Assembly (NCBI RefSeq): GCF_010894435.1
Contig: NZ_JAAIXZ010000001.1
Location: 836,322-900,321, forward strand
Source of the DNA: Pyxidicoccus trucidator
Lineage (GTDB): Bacteria; Myxococcota; Myxococcia; Myxococcales; Myxococcaceae
Direction of reading: 5' to 3'
Length of the DNA: 64,000 bases
Part shown: positions 34,022-43,861 of the stretch, in pieces
How positions within the stretch are numbered: the first letter of the stretch is position 1
How the letters are laid out: every line of letters begins with the position of its first letter
Position numbers and translations under genes: made by a program
Notes under the pieces: model-generated
Database searches by the model: none
What the model was told of the DNA's origin: nothing
What the model saw: the letters and a program-made list of their open reading frames with translations, nothing else

Positions 34022-36625
34022 ATGGCCATCCGCTACGCGCTTCCCAACGGTCTCACCGTCGTCTTCGAGGAACAGCACGCCGCCAAGGTCGCGGCCTTCC
34101 AGGTCTGGGTCAAGGCCGGAAGCGCCGATGAGCGACCGGACCAGGCCGGGCTGGCCCACCTCCACGAGCACATGCTCTTCAAGGGCACCGAGCGCCGGGG
34201 CCCCGGTGAAATCGCCCGCGACGTCGAGTCCCATGGCGGCGAAATCAACGCCTGGACGTCCTACGACCAGACCGTCTACCACATCGTCATCGCCAGCCAG
34301 TTCGCCCGGACGGGCCTGGACATCCTGGGCGACGCGGTGCGGCGCTCCTCCTTCGACGCGGACGAGCTGGCCCGCGAAATCGAGGTGGTGTGCGAGGAAA
34401 TCAAGCGCAGCCAGGACACGCCCTCCCGGCGCGCCTCGCGCGACCTCTTCTCCACCGCCTACCAGGTGCACCCCTACAAGCTGCCCGTCATCGGCACCGA
34501 GCAGAGCGTGCGGAGCTTCACGCGGGAGAAGGTGCTGGAGTTCTACCACCGGCACTACACGCCGAAGAACCTGGTGCTCTCCGTGTCCGGAGACCTGCGC
34601 GAGTCGGAGCTGCGCGAGTGGGTGGAGGACATCTTCGGCGGGGACTGGGGCCGCCCGTACGAGGGCGGGGTGAAGCGCCCGGACGAGCCCGTCCCCTCCG
34701 GCCGCCGCGTGCTGCTGCGCCCGGATGACGTGAAGGAGGCGTGGCTGCACCTGTCCTTCGGCATCCCCCAGGCGGACCACGCGGACACGCCCGCGCTGGA
34801 CGTGCTGGCGATGATTGCCGGCCAGGGCGACGCGTCCCGGCTGGTGCGCGAGGTGAAGCGCCGGCACAACCTGGCCAACGACGTCCACTGCTTCGCCTAC
34901 ACGCCCAGGGACCCGGGCCTGTTCTCCGTGTCGCTGACGACGCAGCCGGGGCACGCGGCCCGGGCCATCGAAGAGGCGGCGCGGGTGCTGTCCACCCTGC
35001 GCGTGACGCCGGTGTCCGCGGACGAGCTGTCCACGGCCAAGGCGCTGGTGGAGGCGGAGGCCGTGTACCAGCGCGAGACGGTGCAGGGCGTGGCCCGGAA
35101 GATGGGCTTCTACCAGTCCGGCATGGGCAGCCTGGAGGCGGAGGCGCGCTACTACGAGGCGGTGCGCGGCCTGACGCCCGAGCACCTGCGCTCGGCCGCG
35201 GAGCGCTACCTGCGCTTCGACCGCGCCATCATCACCGGCCTGCTGCCCGCGGGCACGGACTTCACCGAGGCGCAGGTGAACGAGCTGCTGGACCGCGTGG
35301 CCCGCGAGCCGGCCGCCGCCCCGCCCGAGCGCAAGGCGCGCAAGACGCCCGCGGGCGAGCCGCCCATGCGCATCGCCAAGGCGTCGGCCTCCGGCCCCAG
35401 CGACATCATCCAGGAGAAGCTGCCCTCGGGCGCGACGCTGGTGGTGCGCGTGGAGCCGGCGGTGCCGCTGTTCGCCATGCGCGCCGCCTTCGCCGGCGGC
35501 CTGCGCTACGAGACGCCCGCCGACAATGGCCTCACCACCCTGCTCACCCGCTGCCTCACGCGCGGCACGCCGTCCCATGACGCGGAGGACATCTCCCAGG
35601 CCATCGACGCGTATGCCGGCAGCCTGGGCGGCCAGGGCGGGCGCAACTCGGTGGGCCTGCGCGGCGAGTTCCTCTCGCGCCACTTCGAGCCGGCCTTTCG
35701 CCTCTTCGCGGACTGCCTCCTCAACCCCTCCTTCCCCGAGGTGGAGGTGGCGCGCGAGCGCACGCTGCTGCTCCAGGACATCCTCACCCGCGAGGACAAG
35801 CCGGCCAGCGTGGCCTTCGACCTCTTCGGCAAGACGATGTACCGCACGCACCCGTACCGCATGCCGTCCCTGGGCGAGCAGGCCTCGGTGGAGGCGCTGA
35901 CGCCGGAGAAGCTGCGCGCGTGGCACGCGGCGTACATGGACCCGTCCCAGCTCACGCTCACCGTGGTGGGCGACGTGAAGGTGGACGAGGTGCTCGCCCT
36001 GGCGCGCGAGTACTTCGGCGCCTCGCGCGGGAAGGCCGCCCCGCCGCCCAAGGTTCCCGTCGAGCCGCCTCTCGAGGCGCCCCGTCAGGAGAAGCAGTCG
36101 CTGGCCCGCGCCCAGTCCCACCTGGTGCTCGGCTTCCCGGGCGCGCGCGTGGGAGACCCGTGGCGGCACGCGCTTGAGGTGCTCTCCACGGTGCTCTCCG
36201 GCCAGGGCGGGCGCCTCTTCGTGGAGCTGCGCGACAAGCGCTCCATGGCCTACAGCGTCAGCTCGTTCGCGATTGAAGGCGTGGACCCGGGCTACTTCGC
36301 CGTCTACATGGGCACCAGCCCGGAGAAGGTGGACGCGGCGCTGGCCGGCATCCGCGCGGAGCTGGAGCGCGTGCGCGACGAGCCCATCCCCGAGGAGGAG
36401 CTGGCGCGGGCGAAGCAGCACCTCATCGGCACGCATGAGATTGGCCTGCAGCGCAACGGCGCCCGCGCGGGGCTGCTGGCCATGGACACCTGCTACGGCC
36501 TGGGCCTGGACAACTTCCTCCACTATGCGGACCACGTGGCCGCGGTGACGTCGAAGGAGGTCCAGGAGGTGGCGCGCCGGGTCATCGACTTCAACCGCAG
36601 CGCGCTCACCGTGGTGGGCCCGTAG
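34022..36625 (+). CDS. M16 family zinc peptidase, fused double-domain form
   Basis: An 867-residue protein made of two M16 halves. The N-terminal half is catalytic: the inverted zinc motif H-L-H-E-H (His46, Glu49, His50) with the third ligand Glu126 at the expected 76-residue spacing. The C-terminal half (about residues 430-867) has the same fold but no HXXEH, as usual for the non-catalytic half. There is no signal peptide, so it may be cytoplasmic or exported by an unknown route. Most bacterial M16 genes encode the two halves separately; the fused form resembles PqqL/pitrilysin-type layouts. It is divergent from the coiled-coil gene across 194 bases. Confidence 0.92.
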   Translation: MAIRYALPNGLTVVFEEQHAAKVAAFQVWVKAGSADERPDQAGLAHLHEHMLFKGTERRGPGEIARDVESHGGEINAWTSYDQTVYHIVIASQFARTGLDILGDAVRRSSFDADELAREIEVVCEEIKRSQDTPSRRASRDLFSTAYQVHPYKLPVIGTEQSVRSFTREKVLEFYHRHYTPKNLVLSVSGDLRESELREWVEDIFGGDWGRPYEGGVKRPDEPVPSGRRVLLRPDDVKEAWLHLSFGIPQADHADTPALDVLAMIAGQGDASRLVREVKRRHNLANDVHCFAYTPRDPGLFSVSLTTQPGHAARAIEEAARVLSTLRVTPVSADELSTAKALVEAEAVYQRETVQGVARKMGFYQSGMGSLEAEARYYEAVRGLTPEHLRSAAERYLRFDRAIITGLLPAGTDFTEAQVNELLDRVAREPAAAPPERKARKTPAGEPPMRIAKASASGPSDIIQEKLPSGATLVVRVEPAVPLFAMRAAFAGGLRYETPADNGLTTLLTRCLTRGTPSHDAEDISQAIDAYAGSLGGQGGRNSVGLRGEFLSRHFEPAFRLFADCLLNPSFPEVEVARERTLLLQDILTREDKPASVAFDLFGKTMYRTHPYRMPSLGEQASVEALTPEKLRAWHAAYMDPSQLTLTVVGDVKVDEVLALAREYFGASRGKAAPPPKVPVEPPLEAPRQEKQSLARAQSHLVLGFPGARVGDPWRHALEVLSTVLSGQGGRLFVELRDKRSMAYSVSSFAIEGVDPGYFAVYMGTSPEKVDAALAGIRAELERVRDEPIPEEELARAKQHLIGTHEIGLQRNGARAGLLAMDTCYGLGLDNFLHYADHVAAVTSKEVQEVARRVIDFNRSALTVVGP

Positions 36626-36647
36626 GAACGCTGTCGGGCTCCAGAGC

Positions 36648-39600
36648 CTACTTGCAGGCGCGCGCGTCCACGTGGCGGCAGACGTGGACGCTGCGCGGCA
36701 CCTCCACCCAGGAGATGTCCGAGGCGGGGTCCGTGTTCTCCCGCAGCGTCTCCTGCGTGGGGGACTTGCCCACGCCCGTGTCCAGCGTGGTGTAGCGGAT
36801 GGCGCCCGTCCGCGAGAGGGTGATGACGCTGGCCGGCTCCGCGGGCGGTGACAGCACCTCGCGCGTCTTGAAGGGCATGTAGCCCACCAGATTCCCGTCG
36901 TCGTCGAAGAGCTTGAAGCTCTCCGCCTGGTCCGGCCAGCCGGTGATGATGTCCATCTGCCACGAGCGGCCCAGGTCGCCCGCGCCCGTCATCCTGCAGT
37001 CCCCGGGCACCGACACCGGCGGGGCGAAGGACGACCAGAAGACGATGCCGCCGAGGATGCTGGAGCCCGCGGCCGTCTTCTCGTCCAGCCCCCCATAGCG
37101 CAGGTACCAGCCCCCGGCCGTGGTGGACGCGCGCGGCAGCAGGGCCAGCGCCTCCGGTGTGACGTAGCTCTGGAGCGAGCCATCCGGCAGCCGGCGCGCC
37201 CGCAGCACGCCCTGTGGGACGGTGACGTCTCGCAGGCCGCAGTTCTGGCCGGTGGGGCAGGCGTCATCCGAGTCCGTCCAGCGCCGCAGGTCCAGGGCCT
37301 CCGCGGAGGCCCGGTCCGAGAAGACGCGCGCCCCTCCGTAGTTGTAGAAGCCCACGTAGGTGTTGCGCGGCACCACGCTCCGGTCCTCGTTGCTCAGCCC
37401 CAGACTCCCCTTGCTGCCGGAGGCCAGCCGCTGCGTCTCGCAACTCCACCGGCCCGCCTCCAACGTGCACTCGCTCCGTGAGCCCGACGGCACGCTGTCG
37501 TTGGGCGGGTACCTGTAGCTGCCCGCGCCCAGCGCCCCGCCGTTGCAGTCGATGGACAGCCGCGTCAGCTCCAGCTTGCCCGGGGCGCACACGTTCACCG
37601 GCGTGCCCGCCGTCAGGTCCTGGCTCCGGTTGAGCACACCGCCGGAGTACTCGAGCACGTGGGTGCGCGACACGCCGGCCACCGCGCCATCCAGGGTGAG
37701 GGAGACGTCGCACTTCATCCGGATGCAGGCCAGCAGGTTGTCCGGCCCGCACGCCTCGCCCTCCGTGTCCCGCAGGTGCTGCCGGTCTCCCGTGCCCAGG
37801 TACGTGCGCAGCCAGCCCGTCTCCGGCTGGAGCGTGTTGGAGGCGATGCTGAAGAAGGGCGTCTTCTGGTGGGCGGGCTGGCCACGCGCGACTTCGAAGG
37901 TCCGCGCGCCGTGCCAGTTCGTCACGGTGCCGCTGGCGTCATCCCCGGGCTCGAAGAGGCGGAACGTCCACACCTGCCCGCCCAGGTCGCCCACCACCAC
38001 CGTGTCGAAGAAGCCGTCCTGGTCCGCCTTGATGTCCAGCGCCTTGCCCACGTCCACCAGCGCGGGCGCGGCGGCCACGGGCATCAGCGCATCCCCGGTG
38101 AACGTCCAGATTTTCTGCCCCGTCCACGCGTCCAGCACGTACAGGCCGCGGCCCCGGGTGAGGTCCGCGCTGTAGCCACCGTTGATGAAGACGGCCCAGC
38201 GTTCCTCCCAGCCGCGCGCCTCGCTGGCGCTCTTCAGCCGCACCGGGCCGATGGGCGGCGGCTTGGGCGCGAAGCTCATCCACCCCTGCCCCATGCGGGC
38301 CGCTTCCGGGTCACACGCCTGGGGAAACATCCAGCGGAAGGGCCCGGCCGCTCCGCTCACATTGCCCAGCAGCGCATACGGGTCCGTGACGTCGAGCGCG
38401 CTGTAGCGCTGTCCCCCACCCCGCTCGGTGATGACGGCCAGGGTGCGGAACTCCGCCGGCTGCTTCCTGCCGTCGCCCCGGCCCTTCCCCTCGTTGCTGC
38501 CCACGTGATTGTCGTCGAGCCCGTCCACCCAGACGTCACGCACCATGGGGGTGCCGTCCACCATGTACTCGTGCCCCCGGATGAGCAGCCCCAGCTTGGG
38601 CAGCAGGTCCGGAGGGATGAAGGCCCACAGCTCCTGGCCGGTGCCCAAATCGTAGAGGTCGTCCAGCGCGCTGCCGCGCTCCCGCGAGTCGATGGCCCGC
38701 CCCGCGTGCACCGCGTGCAGCATGCCGCCGTTGGAGCCCACCAGCAGGAAGCGGTCCCTGCGGCCCTGCTCCTGGAGGTACTCGCCATACGCGCCATAGC
38801 TCCCCTCGGCCAGGCGCAGCGGCGGCTGCATGGGCGTGGCCTGGTAGCAGGGCTTCACGGAGCTGCCGCCTGTACACAGCGGCTCCGACGTGGGCGGCGT
38901 GCCCTCCTGCACGTAGTCCGCGTACAGCGTGCGCAGGCACTGCGGGGCCAGGCCGAGGTCGCACAGGAAGGGCTCCGCGGGCGGCTCCACCAGGATGGGC
39001 GACGAGTGGAAGATGTCCCCCAGCTTGCAGGAGCGGCTGCTGTCCCCGACGCAGGGCCGGTCCTCGTCGCGGTCCCTGTCTCCGTCCGCGTCGAAGACAT
39101 CCTGCCCCCGGACGAAGCGGATGACAGCGCGGGCGCACTCGGCTTCCTCGGCCGCGCCGCCCGTCCACACCCTGTCCAGCCGCGCGAAGACGTCCGAGCA
39201 GACGGTGTCCCCGCCCGACAGCAGCAGCGGGCGCAGCTCCTCCGCGTGCTGCACGTCGAACGGCACCGGCGGGTTGTCCTCCTGGTCCAGGCGCCCGTTG
39301 CCGTCCCGGTCCTTCATGGTGAAGACGCAGCGCCCCCCCGACTCGCGGACGGGCGTGCCGGGGCTGCCGAGCTGCTCGCACGGCGCGGAGGCGCTGCGGC
39401 GGCCGAGCGTCTCCGCCAAATCCCAGAAGGGCACCGCCGCGTCGCCGCCCTCCAGCCGGCCCGCGCTGTTGCGGCGCGCGGTAGCGGCCTTCACCCACTC
39501 GCCGGAGACGTTCTCCTCGACGATGTTGTTCCGCGTGAAGGCGGTGGGCTGCGGCACCCGGCCAGTCCCCGGCGTGAAGCCCGCCGGCCGGTCCAGGTAG

Positions 39601-41555
39601 AAGGAGTCATCGCAGTCGCCGTCCTCATTGAGGTCCAGCGGGTCCCCGTCCTGGGTGCGCGCGCGGGCCGCGTCACAGCCCTGGGCGAACTCGCCATAGA
39701 AGTAGAAGCGGTACAGGTGGCCCTCGTAGGGCTGGCCCTTGCGGGGGATGAAGCGCGGCACGTACGCGGACGTCTGGGCGCTGCCGGCCTGCACGCTGGC
39801 GATGCTGGCGGAGGAGAACGAGGTGGCCGTCTCGCGCAGGTCGCCGATGGCGGTCATCAGCGCGTCGCGGAGCTGGCCGGGCTCGTCCGCGCGGTAGAAG
39901 TGGCCGCCGCCCGCCCGCGCCATGCTGCGGAGCATGGGGCTGTTGTCACCGTAGCCGATGGTGTACGTGCGCACCGACTGCACGCCGTCCAGGTCTCCGC
40001 GCAGGTCCATGTTGGCGAGGAAGAAGGCGACGTCGTCCATGTAGTTGCGGTTGTGGGCATCGCCTCCCTTGGGGCCGCTGTCGTCGTCGTCCAGGCCGTC
40101 GCCATCCAGGTCGAGGAAGTAGTCGCAGTCCTCCTTGGTGACGCCGTACCGGTCGCAGTAGTTCACCCCACCCGGGTTGCCATCCACGCCGGGGTTGAAG
40201 GTCAGCGGGGTGCCGTCCGGGTGCTTCGCGCCCGCGTCCACCAGCAGCCGCAGCATCTTGAAGACGGGCACGGTGTTGTCGTTGTCCGGGCGGCCGTCGG
40301 ACAGGACGATGACGGCGCTGGCCTGGCACGCGGCGCACACGGACTTCTGGTCGCCGGGCCCCTCCAGCGGCAGCGGGTCCTCGTAGTTGCCGCCCAGGTG
40401 GGTGAAGTCGTACGTCTTGCGCGCCCACGTGTTGCCGCGGCCGTCCCTGTCATCGCGCGTGCCGCTCGGCTCACCCGGGTAGCCCGCCGTCGAGCCCAGG
40501 GGGTTGGTGAACCAGCGCGCCCAGACGTCGTCCTGCCGCTGCGAGGAGAAGTACGCCCCGAGGCTGTAGAGGGACTCGCCGATGGAGCGCTCGCTGTTGA
40601 TGAACTCCACCGCGTTGACGGCCGTCACCAGCCCGGCGCGCCCCAGGTCCGCCTCGGAGAACAGGGGCCAGGACCTGTCGCACGAAGGCCGCAGCGGGCG
40701 CAGGAGCCACGCGGGGTCGAACAGGTCATCGCTGTGGCTGAAGGTGGCCACGCCCATGCGCAAGTCCGGCACGGTGTTGATGACGTCCTTCAGCACCTTG
40801 CGCGCGGTGACGAACTTGGGCGGACGCACGTTGAGCACGCGTCCGCTGAGCACCCAGCGGCGGCGGCCTCCGTTGTCCTTCTCGCCGCGATACCAGCCCA
40901 CGGTGCGCAGGCAGGCCGCGCAGGCCGCCCGCTTCGCCGCGTCCCCCGACCAGAAGCGGCCGCAGGCGGCCTCGGGCTGGTCGCTGCCCAGGGTGCCCTC
41001 GAAGTTGCGCAGCACCGTGTACGCCGTCGTCGAGTCCCCCGTGTTGTCTCCGTTGCCGAGCCGCTGCAGTGGCAGCCGCGTGCCGTAGGACAGGTAGTAC
41101 CGGTCCGGGTCGAAGAAGCCGCGCCCCGCCCCCAGCGCCGCGTCCGGGTCGAAGACGCGCGAGCCGTTGATGCGCGCCTCCGGGGACGCGAGGTCGAACC
41201 AGGCCATGCCCGCGCGCAGGTTCGGGTCCGCGCAGCCGGTGACGGTGGGAATGGCCTCCGGCTCCGGCAGCGGCGTGTGGAAGTCCTGCATGCTGGCGTT
41301 GTTGCCGAGCAGGAAGATGGCGGCGGGCGGGCGCGTCTGCGCCTCGAAGAAGTCCTTGTCGGCGCCGGAGGGAGGCTGAAGCATCGCGTCTCCCATGGCC
41401 AGCGGGCCGGTGCAGCAGGCGGCGAGGGGCGGTGGGTCCATGGCCCCGGAGAGGGCGAGCCCGGCGGTGAGGAGGACGGCGGCCCCGGTCAGGCCACCCA
41501 CGAGGGCGGCGCGACGGCGCGGGGCATGACGACGGAACAGGGGAGACAGGCGCAT
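36648..41555 (-). CDS. pilY1: PilY1-like type IVa pilus tip/priming protein
   Basis: A 1635-residue protein starting at the ATG at 41555 with GGAG upstream and a signal-type hydrophobic N-terminus (R-R-A-A-L-V-G-G-L-T-G-A-A-V-L-L-T-A-G-L). The N-terminal half carries a von Willebrand A-like fold (S-A-V-I-V-L-S-D-G-R-P near 400). Several calcium-type loops follow: D-L-D-G-D-G-L-D-D-D near 482, D-L-N-E-D-G-D near 645, D-R-D-G-N-G near 750 and D-A-D-G-D-R-D near 825. The C-terminal half has the PilC/PilY beta-propeller (G-L-Y-V-L-D-A-W-T-G-Q-K-I-W near 1140). It is the last gene of the minor-pilin cluster, 60 bases after the PilX-like gene. PilY1 with minor pilins primes pilus assembly and forms the tip adhesin. 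Confidence 0.92.
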   Translation of the reverse strand: MRLSPLFRRHAPRRRAALVGGLTGAAVLLTAGLALSGAMDPPPLAACCTGPLAMGDAMLQPPSGADKDFFEAQTRPPAAIFLLGNNASMQDFHTPLPEPEAIPTVTGCADPNLRAGMAWFDLASPEARINGSRVFDPDAALGAGRGFFDPDRYYLSYGTRLPLQRLGNGDNTGDSTTAYTVLRNFEGTLGSDQPEAACGRFWSGDAAKRAACAACLRTVGWYRGEKDNGGRRRWVLSGRVLNVRPPKFVTARKVLKDVINTVPDLRMGVATFSHSDDLFDPAWLLRPLRPSCDRSWPLFSEADLGRAGLVTAVNAVEFINSERSIGESLYSLGAYFSSQRQDDVWARWFTNPLGSTAGYPGEPSGTRDDRDGRGNTWARKTYDFTHLGGNYEDPLPLEGPGDQKSVCAACQASAVIVLSDGRPDNDNTVPVFKMLRLLVDAGAKHPDGTPLTFNPGVDGNPGGVNYCDRYGVTKEDCDYFLDLDGDGLDDDDSGPKGGDAHNRNYMDDVAFFLANMDLRGDLDGVQSVRTYTIGYGDNSPMLRSMARAGGGHFYRADEPGQLRDALMTAIGDLRETATSFSSASIASVQAGSAQTSAYVPRFIPRKGQPYEGHLYRFYFYGEFAQGCDAARARTQDGDPLDLNEDGDCDDSFYLDRPAGFTPGTGRVPQPTAFTRNNIVEENVSGEWVKAATARRNSAGRLEGGDAAVPFWDLAETLGRRSASAPCEQLGSPGTPVRESGGRCVFTMKDRDGNGRLDQEDNPPVPFDVQHAEELRPLLLSGGDTVCSDVFARLDRVWTGGAAEEAECARAVIRFVRGQDVFDADGDRDRDEDRPCVGDSSRSCKLGDIFHSSPILVEPPAEPFLCDLGLAPQCLRTLYADYVQEGTPPTSEPLCTGGSSVKPCYQATPMQPPLRLAEGSYGAYGEYLQEQGRRDRFLLVGSNGGMLHAVHAGRAIDSRERGSALDDLYDLGTGQELWAFIPPDLLPKLGLLIRGHEYMVDGTPMVRDVWVDGLDDNHVGSNEGKGRGDGRKQPAEFRTLAVITERGGGQRYSALDVTDPYALLGNVSGAAGPFRWMFPQACDPEAARMGQGWMSFAPKPPPIGPVRLKSASEARGWEERWAVFINGGYSADLTRGRGLYVLDAWTGQKIWTFTGDALMPVAAAPALVDVGKALDIKADQDGFFDTVVVGDLGGQVWTFRLFEPGDDASGTVTNWHGARTFEVARGQPAHQKTPFFSIASNTLQPETGWLRTYLGTGDRQHLRDTEGEACGPDNLLACIRMKCDVSLTLDGAVAGVSRTHVLEYSGGVLNRSQDLTAGTPVNVCAPGKLELTRLSIDCNGGALGAGSYRYPPNDSVPSGSRSECTLEAGRWSCETQRLASGSKGSLGLSNEDRSVVPRNTYVGFYNYGGARVFSDRASAEALDLRRWTDSDDACPTGQNCGLRDVTVPQGVLRARRLPDGSLQSYVTPEALALLPRASTTAGGWYLRYGGLDEKTAAGSSILGGIVFWSSFAPPVSVPGDCRMTGAGDLGRSWQMDIITGWPDQAESFKLFDDDGNLVGYMPFKTREVLSPPAEPASVITLSRTGAIRYTTLDTGVGKSPTQETLRENTDPASDISWVEVPRSVHVCRHVDARACK

Positions 41556-41615
41556 GGGGAAGCTCCTGCGTGGGGAAGGAATGGGGACCGGACGGCGACG
41601 CCGTGCCGGACGGGG

Positions 41616-42137
41616 CTACAGGCCGAAGCGGAGGGTGAACTCGACCTCGCTCTCCGCGCCCCGGGCGTCCACGCAGTGGACGATGACCTGGTAGGTCTGT
41701 CCGCCGAGGCTGGACGTGGGGGCGACGACGTTGGTGAGGTCTCTCGCGCTGGAGCGACGGCCGTGCGTCACCTGGGGCACCAGCCTCACGCCACTGACGG
41801 AGGCTGACTCGCCCAGGTGTCCGCTGCGGATGCAGCGCACGTCATCTCCGGACACACCGCCGTCGCACCCGGGCAGGCCCGCCAGGTCCAGCCGCTGGTC
41901 CGTGGGTGTGAGCTGCGTGGGTGAGCTGCCGATGAGCCGGAAGCGCGACAGGAGGTACTGGCGGCCGGCGTCGGCGCAGGCCACCAGCTCCTCGCTGGAG
42001 CGGAAGCTGCTGGCCGCGCCGCGCTCGGAGCCGGAGAAGCCGATGGCGGCCAGCGCCAGCACCGTCACCACGGCCAGCAGCACCACCACCAGCAGCAGCA
42101 CCGCGCCCCGGGGGGAGCGCACGGGTGTGTTCTTCAT
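41616..42137 (-). CDS. PilX-like minor pilin
   Basis: A 173-residue protein with leader R-S-P-R-G and a long hydrophobic helix (A-V-L-L-L-V-V-V-L-L-A-V-V-T-V-L-A-L). The processed residue after Gly is Ala rather than the usual Phe and Glu5 is missing, as in PilX-type minor pilins. The exported region has three Cys pairs at most (A-D-A-G-R-Q-Y, G-C-D-G-G, R-C-I-R-S). It lies between the PilW-like gene (3-base gap) and pilY1. Confidence 0.85.
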   Translation of the reverse strand: MKNTPVRSPRGAVLLLVVVLLAVVTVLALAAIGFSGSERGAASSFRSSEELVACADAGRQYLLSRFRLIGSSPTQLTPTDQRLDLAGLPGCDGGVSGDDVRCIRSGHLGESASVSGVRLVPQVTHGRRSSARDLTNVVAPTSSLGGQTYQVIVHCVDARGAESEVEFTLRFGL

Positions 42138-42140
42138 GGT

Positions 42141-43256
42141 TCAGCCTCCAGCACAGAGGAGCCCGTCGGCGGGCAGACGGCCCGAGCACGCGCCGGGAGT
42201 GGTGGTGTCCTGGGAGTAGGACGGCATCGGCAGCTCCGTGGAGCGGAGGTTGCGGGGCAGGACGGTCGTCTCGTAGAGGAAGCGCCGGTAGCCGGCCGGC
42301 GCGGGCAGCGTCGTCTCGCCGGGCAGCGAGGGGATGTTGGCCTCCAGCCCCGCCTCGCGCAGCACGGAGTCCGCCCGCGTGGCGCGCGCCACCAGCCGCA
42401 GCCGCACCGCGCGCACGTTGGCCGGGTTGTCGTTGCGGCGCAGGGGCGAGCCCGTCGGCGTCTCGTACTCGGGCGGCGGGTGGGCCACGTTCCACCGGGG
42501 GACGAAGGCCTCGCCGCTCTCCCGCAGGAAGGTGACGCGCAGGGACTCGATGCCCTCGGCCACCGGCTCGCCCAGTGCGTCCGGCCTCATGCCCAGGCCA
42601 TGAGCGCGGAAGAGATAGGGCCGCTCCGGCGTGGCCGGGTCGCTGTCCTCGTCCACCAGCTGCACGGAGTAGTCGTGCACGTCCACCTTGAAGACGCGGG
42701 CGGGCAGCCCGGGCGCGCCGTCGAAGCAGGGCTCGTCGAACACCGCGCCCAGGTCCGGGAAGGTGCCGGTGGGCCGCTCCAGCGAGAGCATCGTCGGGCC
42801 GTTGGCGGCGGCCACGTCCTCGGACAGCCGCGCGTAGCCCCAGCGCATGGCGCCCGGACAGACGACCTGGAGCACCTGTCCCCGGCGCAGCGACACCGGC
42901 AGCGACGCCACGCGGACTCCGCCAGTGGAGGCGCCCTCGTGCAACACGGCGGCGCTGAACATCAAGTCCCGCGAGCGCACCACCAGCCGGTCCGAGGCAT
43001 TGGGCCCCGAGCCCGCCCAGCCGTCCGGCACGCCGAAGGCATACGCGGGCTCCAGGCCGTAGCCCGCCATGCGGAGCTGCCGCGTCAAATCATGGAGGGC
43101 CGAGCGCAGGCCGGCCTGTCCTCCGCGGATGCCCTCCTGCGTGTAGACGTTCCGGGTGAAGGCGATGAAGGCCGCGGCCACCGCCGTCACGGTGAGCATG
43201 GCCACCGTGGTGCCCACCAACATCTCCATCAACGTGAAGCCTCGCCGTGAGCGCAT
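42141..43256 (-). CDS. PilW-like minor pilin
   Basis: A 371-residue protein starting at the ATG at 43256 (M-R-S-R-R-G-F-T-L-M-E-M-L-V). R-R-G-F-T-L-M-E is a type III prepilin peptidase site with Phe1 and Glu5 intact. The long C-terminal globular domain suits PilW. Its ATG shares one base with the stop of the PilV-like gene (TGATG). The longer open frame to 43616 overlaps that gene and was rejected. Confidence 0.9.
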   Translation of the reverse strand: MRSRRGFTLMEMLVGTTVAMLTVTAVAAAFIAFTRNVYTQEGIRGGQAGLRSALHDLTRQLRMAGYGLEPAYAFGVPDGWAGSGPNASDRLVVRSRDLMFSAAVLHEGASTGGVRVASLPVSLRRGQVLQVVCPGAMRWGYARLSEDVAAANGPTMLSLERPTGTFPDLGAVFDEPCFDGAPGLPARVFKVDVHDYSVQLVDEDSDPATPERPYLFRAHGLGMRPDALGEPVAEGIESLRVTFLRESGEAFVPRWNVAHPPPEYETPTGSPLRRNDNPANVRAVRLRLVARATRADSVLREAGLEANIPSLPGETTLPAPAGYRRFLYETTVLPRNLRSTELPMPSYSQDTTTPGACSGRLPADGLLCAGG

Positions 43257-43861
43257 CACCGCCCCCCACTGATGCCCGTGAGCGACACCGGGTTGAACTT
43301 GATGGCCTGGCTGGTGACGCGGCGGACGGTGCCGCCCTCGCTCCACGTCACCAGCACCCAGACGACCTTGCGCGCCCCCGAGTGCGCCAGCACCCCGGGC
43401 ACCGGGCGCCCGTCCGCGTCCACCTCGCTGACGACGAAGTAGCGCCGGTAGCGGTCCCACTGGCCGTCGCCCACGGGGAAGTCCGACTCCGACAGGCCGT
43501 GCCAGGGCTGCGAGCGAAGCTGCGTCTCGCCATGGGCGCAGGCGAGGAAGGCCGCATGGCCGGGAGCGTTCGAATCCAGCAGCACGCCGGCCCCGTCGGT
43601 GGGGTCGTCCGCGCACGGCGAGTCCGAGGGCACCAGCCGCGCGTCGTCATACGCCCAGAGCTGCACCTGCGCGACGAGGTCCGTGGCCACCGCCACCGCA
43701 TGCACGTGCCGGCGGGCGCTGGCGGTGGAGGTGCGGGCCTGGATGATGGCGCCGAGCAGGCCCGTCATCCCCAGCATGAAGACGACGGAGGCGACCATCG
43801 CCTCGATGAGCGTGAAGCCGGCGGCCCGGCGGCGTGGGTGGGAGGGGCGCATGGCGTTCAC
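43256..43861 (-). CDS. PilV-like minor pilin
   Basis: A 201-residue protein with prepilin site R-R-A-A-G-F-T-L-I-E-A-M-V-A-S-V-V. The start is a GTG at 43861 overlapping the stop of the FimU-like gene (GTGA); an in-frame ATG follows three codons later. The exported part is typical in size for PilV. It is coupled on both sides in the pilin operon. Confidence 0.87.
   Translation of the reverse strand: MNAMRPSHPRRRAAGFTLIEAMVASVVFMLGMTGLLGAIIQARTSTASARRHVHAVAVATDLVAQVQLWAYDDARLVPSDSPCADDPTDGAGVLLDSNAPGHAAFLACAHGETQLRSQPWHGLSESDFPVGDGQWDRYRRYFVVSEVDADGRPVPGVLAHSGARKVVWVLVTWSEGGTVRRVTSQAIKFNPVSLTGISGGR

Noticed and set aside
37659..41807. A 1382-codon plus-strand open frame opposite pilY1
   Set aside because: Its composition (Arg, Val, His, Gln-rich) is that of a shadow frame; the minus strand encodes a coherent PilY1.
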